From Thermoplasmata archaeon (GTDB lineage: Archaea; Thermoplasmatota; E2; DHVEG-1), in contig QMSS01000061.1 of NCBI GenBank assembly GCA_003649715.1, positions 1 to 8,412 on the forward strand: 8,412 nt of DNA, written 5' to 3'. Shown here in pieces: positions 1 to 6,125 of the stretch. Made by a program: the position numbers and the translations under genes. The notes beneath the pieces are model-generated. The model saw only the letters and a program-made list of their open reading frames with translations, made no database searches and was not told where the DNA came from. The first letter of the stretch is position 1. Every line of letters begins with the position of its first letter.

Positions 1-135
1 ACGTAGATTCGGAGAACATCTCTTCAGTGTTAAAGAAGGTTTCAGAAAAGTGGAGATGTGGTTGAGAACTATACTTTGGAATGTATTGATTTATCCGAGG
101 TGATAGAATTATTACACAAGGCACCCTCTCAATAA
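1..135 (+). pseudogene. Possible frameshifted 3' end of an unrecognised upstream gene
   Basis: Frame 3 reads an ordinary-looking, hydrophilic segment (VDSENISSVLKKVSEKW) before a TGA at 63-65. Frame 1 is open from about base 34 and, past base 55, reads on naturally (VVENYTLECIDLSEVIELL) to a TAA at 133-135. Joining the two frames near the A-run at 46-49 gives one continuous, plausible C-terminus of about 44 residues, which suggests a one-base indel, either a real mutation or a sequencing error. Frame 2 is also open, to a TGA at 101-103 (ending LWNVLIYPR), so an intact tail in that frame cannot be excluded. I do not recognise the family in any frame. The gene begins outside the window. Confidence 0.3.
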
Positions 136-137
136 AC

Positions 138-160
138 TACTTAAAACAGACTAAAAATAT
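138..160 (+). promoter_or_regulatory. Candidate archaeal promoter (TATA-like) for the epimerase gene
   Basis: Two A/T-rich boxes lie in the 44 bases between the upstream stop and the epimerase ATG at 180: TTAAAA at 141-146 and CTAAAAATAT at 151-160. The second is centred about 25 bases before the ATG, the spacing expected for a leaderless archaeal transcript. No Shine-Dalgarno motif precedes the ATG (the bases just upstream are GAGCTAAAAA), which fits a leaderless start. The call rests on spacing and composition only. Confidence 0.35.
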
Positions 161-179
161 CCCATGTTTGAGCTAAAAA

Positions 180-1121
180 ATGAAAAAAGCATTTGTAACA
201 GGCGGAGCAGGATTCATAGGAAGCCATCTAGTAGACCATCTCATAAAAAAGGGATACAACGTAACAGTCTATGACAACTTCAGCTCAGGTAAAAAAGAAT
301 TCATATCACATCACCTTGGAAAAAACTATTTCAAACTCATAAAATCAGATCTCCTAAACCAAAAAACACTTGAACAATCCCTAAAAGATCATAACATTGT
401 GTTTCATCTCGCAGCAAACCCTGATGTTAGAATAGGAATGCAAAAACCTGAGATCGCACAAAAAGACATAACAGCAACATACAACATACTAGATGCTATG
501 AGAAAAAACGATGTAGACAAAATTGTTTTCTCATCAAGCAGCACCATCTACGGAGAAACACCACCAATTCCTCTACCAGAAAACTATGGACCACTTCTAC
601 CTATATCACTCTACGGCGCAGCAAAACTCGCCTCAGAAGGACTAATAAGTTCCTTCTCCCACACATTTGACATGCAGACATGGATCTTTAGATTCGCAAA
701 TGTTGTCGGCAAAAGAGGGACACATGGAGTAATAGTAGACTTCATAAAAAAACTCAGAAAAAACTCCCACGAACTTGAAATATTAGGTGATGGAAAACAA
801 AAAAAACCTTATCTCTACATAAGCGACTGCATAGAAGGAATGCTCTTCGGCTTCGAAAAAGCAAATGATCAAATCAATCTATTCAACCTAGGATGCAGAG
901 GCACCACTGAAGTAACACAAATAGCCAAAATGATTGTAGAAGAAATGAGACTAAAAAATGTTAAATTTAGATATACTGGTGGAAAAAGAGGATGGAAAGG
1001 AGACGTACCACAGTTCCAATTCGATGTCACAAGGATAAACAAACTTGGATGGAAGGCAAAATACAGTTCTGATGATGCTGTGAGAAAAGCAATAAAGGAT
1101 CTGCTACAAACATCTTTTTAA
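180..1121 (+). CDS. NAD-dependent nucleotide-sugar epimerase/dehydratase (GalE-like, extended SDR)
   Basis: This 313-residue protein is an extended short-chain dehydrogenase/reductase, probably a cytoplasmic NDP-sugar 4-epimerase. Visible signatures are the NAD-binding GGAGFIG at residues 8-14, an acidic residue D32 after the second strand (YDN) to hold the adenosine ribose, the HLAA motif at 76-79, the SSSS-TIYG segment at 118-125, and the catalytic Y145 and K149 in SLYGAAK. The ANVVG-KRGTHGVI-DF stretch (173-188) is typical of archaeal UDP-glucose 4-epimerase homologues, which are about 310 residues long, so the gene looks complete. Substrate is not determined: UDP-Glc/UDP-Gal, UDP-GlcNAc/UDP-GalNAc or UDP-GlcA/UDP-GalA are all possible, and the UDP-glucuronate genes downstream make the last attractive. 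The coding strand has clearly more C than G, unlike the other genes here, hinting at a separate history. It is separated from the next gene by a T-tract and a new promoter. Confidence 0.9.
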   Translation: MKKAFVTGGAGFIGSHLVDHLIKKGYNVTVYDNFSSGKKEFISHHLGKNYFKLIKSDLLNQKTLEQSLKDHNIVFHLAANPDVRIGMQKPEIAQKDITATYNILDAMRKNDVDKIVFSSSSTIYGETPPIPLPENYGPLLPISLYGAAKLASEGLISSFSHTFDMQTWIFRFANVVGKRGTHGVIVDFIKKLRKNSHELEILGDGKQKKPYLYISDCIEGMLFGFEKANDQINLFNLGCRGTTEVTQIAKMIVEEMRLKNVKFRYTGGKRGWKGDVPQFQFDVTRINKLGWKAKYSSDDAVRKAIKDLLQTSF

Positions 1122-1139
1122 AACCCCTCCCACTTTCAA

Positions 1140-1151
1140 CCCATTTTTTTA
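1140..1151 (+). terminator. Candidate T-tract terminator after the epimerase gene
   Basis: A run of seven T (1144-1150) lies 22 bases past the epimerase stop and follows a C-rich, unstructured stretch. There is no hairpin before it, so it fits archaeal U-tract termination and not bacterial intrinsic termination. The following gene has its own TATA-like box, which supports a transcript end here. Confidence 0.4.
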
Positions 1152-1163
1152 TACAAAAAACTA

Positions 1164-1183
1164 TTCCGATTTCTTCCGATTTC
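1164..1183 (+). repeat. Perfect 10-bp tandem direct repeat (two copies) in the intergenic region
   Basis: TTCCGATTTC occurs at 1164-1173 and again at 1174-1183 with no gap. The 10-bp period places both copies on the same face of the helix. The second copy runs into the 8-bp palindrome TTTCGAAA (1180-1187). The repeat sits about 50 bp upstream of the TATA-like box of the UDP-glucose dehydrogenase gene, a place where an activator could bind, but a chance duplication is equally possible. Confidence 0.5.
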
Positions 1184-1235
1184 GAAAAAATCCAAACACA
1201 AACATTGAAACAAAATTGAATGCAGAAAACCTAAT

Positions 1236-1244
1236 CTTTAAATT
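1236..1244 (+). promoter_or_regulatory. Archaeal TATA-like box for the UDP-glucose dehydrogenase/GalU unit
   Basis: CTTTAAATT, preceded by an A-rich stretch that could serve as a BRE, is centred about 33 bases before the ATG at 1273. Transcription would then start near 1265, giving a leader of only a few bases, and no Shine-Dalgarno motif precedes the ATG. This argues for 1273 as the start over the in-frame upstream ATG at 1216, which would lie upstream of the box. Confidence 0.55.
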
Positions 1245-1272
1245 GTATTTCCAGATATTGATAGTCCCAGTT

Positions 1273-2538
1273 ATGAATATATCCATAATAGGTACTGGAT
1301 ACGTAGGATTAATAACAGGTGCCTGTTTTGCCAAACTCAGAAACAACGTAGTACTCGTAGACATCGACAAGAAAAAGATAGAGATGATCAAGAAAGGCAT
1401 TCCTCCAATATATGAGACCGATCTAGACAAGCTGCTGCTCACATACAAAAACAGAATCAACGCAACAACCAACTATGACCTAGCTGTACACAGTAGCGAT
1501 CTCACATTCATATGCGTAGGAACACCATCAAAAAAAAATGGGAGCATAGATCTCTCTTTTGTAAAAAAAACATCCCAGGAAATAGGAATACAACTAAAGA
1601 AAAAAAAGGGATGGCATCTCGTTGTTATAAAAAGCACAGTTCTACCTGGCACCACAGAAAAAATTATACTCCCCCTGCTAGAAAAATTTTCAGGAAAAAA
1701 AGCTGGAAAAGATTTCGGACTGGCCATGAACCCCGAATTTCTACGAGAAGGCACCGCAGTTAAAGATTTTTTTGAACCAGATAGAATAATAATTGGATTC
1801 TATGACAAAAAAAGTAGAGATGTTTTAAAAAAACTATACAAAGATTTTTCCTGCCCAATCATAGAAACATCTCTCTCAGCTGCAGAAATGATAAAATATG
1901 CAAGTAATGCATTTTTAGCAACAAAAATATCTTTCATAAACGAGATAGGTAACCTATGCAAAAAAATAAATGTGGACACATATGAGGTTGCAGATGGAAT
2001 AGGGCTAGACAGACGTATAGGCAGAGCATTCCTCGACTCCGGCATAGGATGGGGCGGAAGCTGTTTTCCAAAAGATCTAAACGCATTAATTACATGGGCA
2101 AAAAACATTGGAGAAAAACCTAGAATCATAAAAAGTGCTGTAGAGGTGAATAAACAGCAGCCACTAAAACTACTGCAAATACTAAAAAAACATATTCCAA
2201 AACTTAGAGGAAAAACCATTGGCATTCTCGGTTTAGCCTTTAAACCAGACACTGATGATGTAAGAGAAAGCAGAGCCATACCAATAATCAAACAGCTTCT
2301 GATAGAAAAAGCAACTATTAAAGCATATGATCCAAAAGCCATGAAAAATTTTAAGAGATTGTTCCCCACCATAGAATATTGTTCATCTGCTGAAGAGGTC
2401 TTAAACAGCGATGCAATACTTATTTTAACAAAATGGGATGAATTCAAAGAACTAGATTACAGTGGAAAGACTGTTATAGATGGAAGAAGATTAGAAGAGG
2501 CAAAAAAAGCAAGGATATACGAGGGAGTGTGCTGGTAA
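1273..2538 (+). CDS. ugd: UDP-glucose 6-dehydrogenase
   Basis: Cytoplasmic enzyme that oxidises UDP-glucose twice with NAD to UDP-glucuronate, a precursor for surface glycans. The start at 1273 gives 421 residues, normal for the family, and puts the Rossmann motif GTGYVG at residues 7-12, right at the N-terminus as expected; the 19 extra residues possible from 1216 are not family-like. Other signatures are NPEFLREG (153-160), the central-domain helix with K208, N212 and K218 in EMIKYASNAFLATK, the catalytic Cys264 in GGSCFPKD, and the C-terminal nucleotide-binding LGLAFKPDTDDVRES (319-333). The GGSC form of the active site is that of UDP-glucose and GDP-mannose dehydrogenases; UDP-GlcNAc/UDP-ManNAc 6-dehydrogenases usually show GGHC. 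The adjacent uridylyltransferase gene favours UDP-glucose. Its last codons overlap or abut the next gene, so the two are co-transcribed. Confidence 0.92.
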   Translation: MNISIIGTGYVGLITGACFAKLRNNVVLVDIDKKKIEMIKKGIPPIYETDLDKLLLTYKNRINATTNYDLAVHSSDLTFICVGTPSKKNGSIDLSFVKKTSQEIGIQLKKKKGWHLVVIKSTVLPGTTEKIILPLLEKFSGKKAGKDFGLAMNPEFLREGTAVKDFFEPDRIIIGFYDKKSRDVLKKLYKDFSCPIIETSLSAAEMIKYASNAFLATKISFINEIGNLCKKINVDTYEVADGIGLDRRIGRAFLDSGIGWGGSCFPKDLNALITWAKNIGEKPRIIKSAVEVNKQQPLKLLQILKKHIPKLRGKTIGILGLAFKPDTDDVRESRAIPIIKQLLIEKATIKAYDPKAMKNFKRLFPTIEYCSSAEEVLNSDAILILTKWDEFKELDYSGKTVIDGRRLEEAKKARIYEGVCW

Positions 2539-2543
2539 AAAAA

Positions 2544-3431
2544 ATGAAAGTTAGAAAAGCTGTGATCCCAGCAGCTGGACTAGGAACAAGATTTCTACCT
2601 GTAACCAAATCGATGCCTAAAGAAATGCTTCCAATAATAGATACACCCGCAATCCATTATGTTGTCAAAGAGGCAATAGAAGCTGGTATTGACGATATAA
2701 TAATAATCACCGGCAGAGGAAAAAGAGCTGTTGAAGATTATTTTGATGAATCACCCGAGCTAGAAATGCATTTAAGAGAAAACAAGAAAAATGAACTACT
2801 GAGACTAGTCAGAAGTATTTCTTCTATGGCAAATATTCATTACATACGCCAAAAAGAACCCAGGGGTTTACCCGATGCTATCCTGAAAGCTGAAAAACAT
2901 GTTGATGATGAAACCTTCGCTGTGCTGCTCGGTGACGATATCATAAAAAACAATCCATCCTGCATAGGAGAACTAATAGAAGTTTTTGATAAATATGATT
3001 CCCCAGTAATAGCAGCTGAGAGAATTCCAATGGAAAAGATAACCAGATATGGATCCATAGTGGGAGAAGAAGTAAAAAGTAGTCTTAGAAATAAACTATA
3101 TCTCATAGAGGACATAGTTGAGAAACCAAAAGCCAGTGAGGCCCCATCCAACATAGCATCTGTTGGAAGATACATTTTCACTCCGGAGGTTTTTGATTGT
3201 ATAAAGAAAACTCCTCTAGGTCTAAACAACGAATATCAGATATCTGACACTATTAAGATCCTAATGAAATCCCAGAAAGTCTACGCATATGAGTTTAGCG
3301 GAAAACGATATGATATTGGCGATAAATTTGGATATGTGCAGGCAGTCATCGATTTTGCATTAGAAAACAGAGAAATTGGAAGAGAAGTCTTAGGATACAT
3401 AAAAAAACGGTTTAACCAAAGAATTGTTTGA
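2544..3431 (+). CDS. galU: UTP--glucose-1-phosphate uridylyltransferase (UDP-glucose pyrophosphorylase)
   Basis: Cytoplasmic nucleotidyltransferase joining UTP and glucose-1-phosphate to give UDP-glucose and pyrophosphate, the substrate of the dehydrogenase encoded just upstream. With the ATG at 2544 the protein has 295 residues and begins directly with the family's N-terminal strand. The nucleotide-binding signature GLGTRFLPVTKSMPKEMLP spans residues 12-30, with R16 and K26 in the usual places. LLGDD (128-132) provides the metal-binding aspartates, followed by EKP (193-195), GRYIF (208-212) and the C-terminal GKRYDIGDKFGY (253-264). An alternative GTG start at 2529 overlaps the preceding gene by 10 bases, has GAGG four bases upstream, and would add five residues; I prefer 2544 from family alignment, but the start is not settled. 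Its last 20 bases overlap the 3' end of the convergent aminotransferase gene. Confidence 0.92.
   Translation: MKVRKAVIPAAGLGTRFLPVTKSMPKEMLPIIDTPAIHYVVKEAIEAGIDDIIIITGRGKRAVEDYFDESPELEMHLRENKKNELLRLVRSISSMANIHYIRQKEPRGLPDAILKAEKHVDDETFAVLLGDDIIKNNPSCIGELIEVFDKYDSPVIAAERIPMEKITRYGSIVGEEVKSSLRNKLYLIEDIVEKPKASEAPSNIASVGRYIFTPEVFDCIKKTPLGLNNEYQISDTIKILMKSQKVYAYEFSGKRYDIGDKFGYVQAVIDFALENREIGREVLGYIKKRFNQRIV
3400..3407 (-). terminator. Candidate T-tract terminator of the minus-strand operon
   Basis: Read on the minus strand, a run of seven T (3401-3407) begins four bases past the TAA of the aminotransferase gene, the last gene of its operon. It lies inside the 3' end of the convergent uridylyltransferase gene, where it serves as Lys codons. 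A U-tract this close to a stop codon fits archaeal termination, though the A-rich coding sequence makes a coincidence possible. Confidence 0.35.
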
Positions 3432-4524
3432 TACTCTCTACAATGTAGCTAAGCTGCTCATCAGTTAGCTCTGGATAAACAGGTATTGAAAGTATACTCC
3501 TCGCAAGCCTTTCAGACACTGGAAAATATCCTTTTTTAAATCCAAGTTTTTTGTAAGCCGGTTGTAGATGCAACGGTATTGGATAATGGATGCCGCAGCT
3601 AATTCCTCTCTCCTTTAGATAAGTCATGAGCTCCTCTCGTTTCTCCGTTTTAATTACATACATGTAGTAAACATGTTTTGCATTTTCTACCTCAATAATT
3701 GGTTTGACCTCATCCGACAGATATCTATTGTAAAAACCTGCATGTTTCCTCCGAAGTTCTATCCATTTTGGAAGATGAGCTAGTTTTACATTCAATATCG
3801 CAGCTTGTAATGCATCCATGCGATAGTTAAATCCTTCCATCATATGCTCATACTTACTAATTCTTCCATGATTCACCAGAAGCCGCATCTTCTCAGCCAT
3901 CTCATCATTGTTTGTCACAACAGCGCCTCCATCCCCAAAGCATCCAAGAATTTTCGCCGGGAAAAAACTGTAGCATGCTACATCACCATAATATCCCGGC
4001 TGATGCCCCATCCATTCTGCTCCATGAGCCTGCGCAGCATCTTCGATGAGAAAAAGATCGTTATCATCCACTATTTCTCTAATACGTTCCATGTCAGGCA
4101 TTTGCCCATAGAGGTGAACAACTATTATTGCCTTTGTTTTCGATGTAACAGCTTTTTCTAGCTGTTCAACATCGATTAGAGCAGTATCTGGATTGACATC
4201 AACAAACCTTATCCTACCATTGACATAGGATATACATTCTGTTGTTGCAATAAATGTATTAGGAACTGTTATAACCTCATCACCCTTTTTGATACCCCCA
4301 GCAAGCAATGCGAGATGCACCGCAGTTGTCCCACTTGAACATCCTACAGCATGTTTTACTCTACAAAACTTTGCAAAATTTTTTTCAAAAACCTCGAGAT
4401 ATGGCCCCATTATGTAGGAGGAACTATCAATGACCTCCTGGATAACATTGTCTATATCCCTTTTTATCGATAGATAGTTTGCCCTGAGATCAACAAGTGG
4501 TATTTTCATCATCCTCTTACTCAT
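3412..4524 (-). CDS. DegT/DnrJ/EryC1/StrS-family sugar aminotransferase
   Basis: PLP-dependent enzyme of 370 residues, the usual length, that transfers an amino group (normally from glutamate) to a keto-nucleotide-sugar in the cytoplasm. The Schiff-base lysine is K191 in FFPAKILGCFGDGGA, the pyridoxal-N-binding aspartate is D162 in EDAAQAHGA, and the phosphate-binding CSSGTTAVHLAL is at 62-73. The C-terminal HYPIPLHLQPAYKKLG (313-328) is characteristic of the family. The start at 4524 is chosen because its ATG shares ATGA with the stop of the acetyltransferase gene; two internal ATGs at 4512 and 4509, with AGAGG just before them, would remove four or five residues and are possible. Last gene of the operon, after an oxidoreductase and an acetyltransferase, so it most likely aminates C3 of a 3-keto-UDP-sugar (WlbC/WbpE or GnnB role). 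Substrate is inferred from context only. Confidence 0.92.
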   Translation of the reverse strand: MSKRMMKIPLVDLRANYLSIKRDIDNVIQEVIDSSSYIMGPYLEVFEKNFAKFCRVKHAVGCSSGTTAVHLALLAGGIKKGDEVITVPNTFIATTECISYVNGRIRFVDVNPDTALIDVEQLEKAVTSKTKAIIVVHLYGQMPDMERIREIVDDNDLFLIEDAAQAHGAEWMGHQPGYYGDVACYSFFPAKILGCFGDGGAVVTNNDEMAEKMRLLVNHGRISKYEHMMEGFNYRMDALQAAILNVKLAHLPKWIELRRKHAGFYNRYLSDEVKPIIEVENAKHVYYMYVIKTEKREELMTYLKERGISCGIHYPIPLHLQPAYKKLGFKKGYFPVSERLARSILSIPVYPELTDEQLSYIVESIKQFFG

Positions 4525-5165
4525 CTGTACACGCTGTCTCCTGTTGGATATCTCAGATTTTTTATATCTCCTATGATCCTAGCAGGGTTTCCCACTACCA
4601 CCTTCCCAGGTGGAACATCCTTTGTGACAACGCTTCCCGCTCCAACTAATGCATTTTCACCAATCTTTACACCTGGTAGTATGGTTGAGTTACCTCCTAT
4701 CTTCGCATTTTTTCCTACAACAACTCCATCTAAAAACTCTTTAGATCTCAGAGAGTTTGGATATTTTGCATTTGTTAAGACCACATTTGGTCCAATCCAG
4801 CATCCATCATGTAGCTCGCAGAATTCTGGTATAAAAGCCTGTGAGTGTATCCTGACATTGTTTCCTATCTTTGTTTTAAACTCCACAACTGTTTTTGTGC
4901 CTATACTCACATTATTTCCAATGATGTTTTCCTCTCTTATACTGACATGGTTACCCGTTTGAAAGTTGTTTCCTATTATGTTTCCAGCGTAGATGACTGT
5001 ATGTGATCTTATAACAGCATTGTCTCCTATAATGGTTTGTAGATCCCCCTCTTTTTTGTTTTTCGGCGGCACACCTATGATAACATAGTCCTCAACCACA
5101 TTGTTTCCTCCTATCTGCACGTTTTTTAGGATCCTAGCCGTATTAGCTATATTACTTTTATTCAT
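4521..5165 (-). CDS. Hexapeptide-repeat (left-handed beta-helix) sugar N-acetyltransferase
   Basis: A 214-residue acyltransferase of the trimeric left-handed beta-helix class, expected to acetylate an amino-sugar nucleotide with acetyl-CoA. Hexapeptide-type repeats ([IV]-G-x-N/D-x) run over most of the protein: IGGNNV (18-23), IIGDNAVI (45-52), IIGNNF, IIGNNVSIG, KIGNNVRI, VVGKNAKIGG and VKIGENALVGAG (166-177). The TNAKYPN loop (131-137) and the closing KDVPPGKVVVGNPARIIG (182-199) resemble WlbB/WbpD-type N-acetyltransferases. The start at 5165 is favoured because its ATG overlaps the oxidoreductase stop (ATGA) and has GGGAG eleven bases upstream; an in-frame ATG at 5207 would add 14 unlikely residues inside the preceding gene. 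The stop in turn overlaps the aminotransferase start. Position between oxidoreductase and aminotransferase genes suggests that it acetylates the amine made by the latter. Confidence 0.88.
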   Translation of the reverse strand: MNKSNIANTARILKNVQIGGNNVVEDYVIIGVPPKNKKEGDLQTIIGDNAVIRSHTVIYAGNIIGNNFQTGNHVSIREENIIGNNVSIGTKTVVEFKTKIGNNVRIHSQAFIPEFCELHDGCWIGPNVVLTNAKYPNSLRSKEFLDGVVVGKNAKIGGNSTILPGVKIGENALVGAGSVVTKDVPPGKVVVGNPARIIGDIKNLRYPTGDSVYR

Positions 5166-6115
5166 GCTACTTTTATCTCCCTTCCAGTTGTTGCTGATTT
5201 TAGACATAGCTCACATACTCTGGTGGTGTAGTAGTTTTCACCTCCCATGTTTGTCTCAGGATCAAACATTTTTTTATCTATCAGCTCAACAAAATATTTG
5301 AGTTCTTCTTTAAGGGGCTGATTCGCCATTATCTTTTCTTCAAAAAAATCTTTTTTATCCACTTTTTCGTAGCTCACCATAATTGGGTATCTTGCTATTT
5401 TTTGATTAAAATAGTCGACATAGATTTTTTCTTTTTCTGCTATAATCCACATGTCTCTTCTCTTGTACGGATGTGTACAGCTCAGCTCGATAGACGCAAA
5501 AAAATCCTGGTAGTCTAGAAGTATGCATGCTGAGTCCTCAAAAATATTTGACAGCAGGTTTTTCTTTTTTGCATAAACACTTGTTGGTATCCTGTTGGTT
5601 ATAAAGTTTAGTATGTCTATAACATGTATCCCAAGATTCATTATCACACCAGAATCCTTCCTAGGTGGCTTAGTCGAATGAATATATCGAGCTGTTATAT
5701 ACTGTAATTCTCCTATTTTATCTATTAGCTCCTTGGTTTTTTTTACTGCATTATTAAATCTGTATAGATATCCTACAGATAAAATGAGATTTTTCTTTTT
5801 CGCCAACTCTACAAGTTTCTTCCCCTGCTCAGAATTTTCAGCTATTGGTTTCTCCACCAGTACATGCTTTCCAGCATGTAGACATTTCTTCACTAGCCTA
5901 TAGTGTGTGTCAGTAGGAGTTGCAATCACTACGGCGTCAGTCTTCTTTAGTAGTTTCATGTAATCCTCAAAGAAGGTTGTTCCATAGTTATCCGCTATTC
6001 TCTTTTTTGTTTTATCTGTATCAAAAACACCAATGATATCACAGTCTACATCATTTAAAGATTTGAGATGGTTCAAACCCCATTTCCCTAAACCTATTAA
6101 TCCCATTTTTACCAT
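5162..6115 (-). CDS. Gfo/Idh/MocA-family NAD(P)-dependent sugar oxidoreductase
   Basis: A 317-residue cytoplasmic dehydrogenase with an N-terminal Rossmann domain (GLGKWG at residues 8-13, acidic D32 at the end of the second strand, ATPTDTHY at 65-72) and a C-terminal alpha/beta sugar-binding domain. The family's catalytic EKP is at 88-90 (Lys89), and the conserved His164 sits in MNLGIHVIDIL. Such enzymes oxidise C3 of UDP-GlcNAc (GnnA) or UDP-GlcNAc-uronate (WlbA/WbpB) to the ketone that a DegT aminotransferase then aminates. The N-terminal region looks like the common MviM/GnnA type more than the WbpB type as I recall it, but this is judgement from memory. It follows the glycosyltransferase by 10 bases, has an AGAGGAT ribosome-binding motif ahead of its ATG, and overlaps the acetyltransferase start by four bases. 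Confidence 0.9.
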   Translation of the reverse strand: MVKMGLIGLGKWGLNHLKSLNDVDCDIIGVFDTDKTKKRIADNYGTTFFEDYMKLLKKTDAVVIATPTDTHYRLVKKCLHAGKHVLVEKPIAENSEQGKKLVELAKKKNLILSVGYLYRFNNAVKKTKELIDKIGELQYITARYIHSTKPPRKDSGVIMNLGIHVIDILNFITNRIPTSVYAKKKNLLSNIFEDSACILLDYQDFFASIELSCTHPYKRRDMWIIAEKEKIYVDYFNQKIARYPIMVSYEKVDKKDFFEEKIMANQPLKEELKYFVELIDKKMFDPETNMGGENYYTTRVCELCLKSATTGREIKVA

Positions 6116-6125
6116 TGCATATCCT

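Noticed and set aside
1216..1272. N-terminal extension of the UDP-glucose dehydrogenase from the ATG at 1216
   Set aside because: The extension lies across and upstream of the TATA-like box, and family members begin at the Rossmann strand, which matches the ATG at 1273.
1473..1763. Small open frames on both strands within the dehydrogenase gene
   Set aside because: These are shadow frames over conserved NAD-binding and active-site coding sequence, with no independent start signals.
1800..2447. Long open frame of 215 codons on the minus strand inside the dehydrogenase gene
   Set aside because: It is antisense to strongly conserved coding sequence, has Ser/Phe/Leu-rich composition from reverse reading of AT-rich codons, and shows no family features.
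5166..5207. Upstream ATG at 5207 for the larger acetyltransferase
   Set aside because: It lies inside the oxidoreductase gene, whereas the ATG at 5165 makes an ATGA overlap and starts closer to the repeats.
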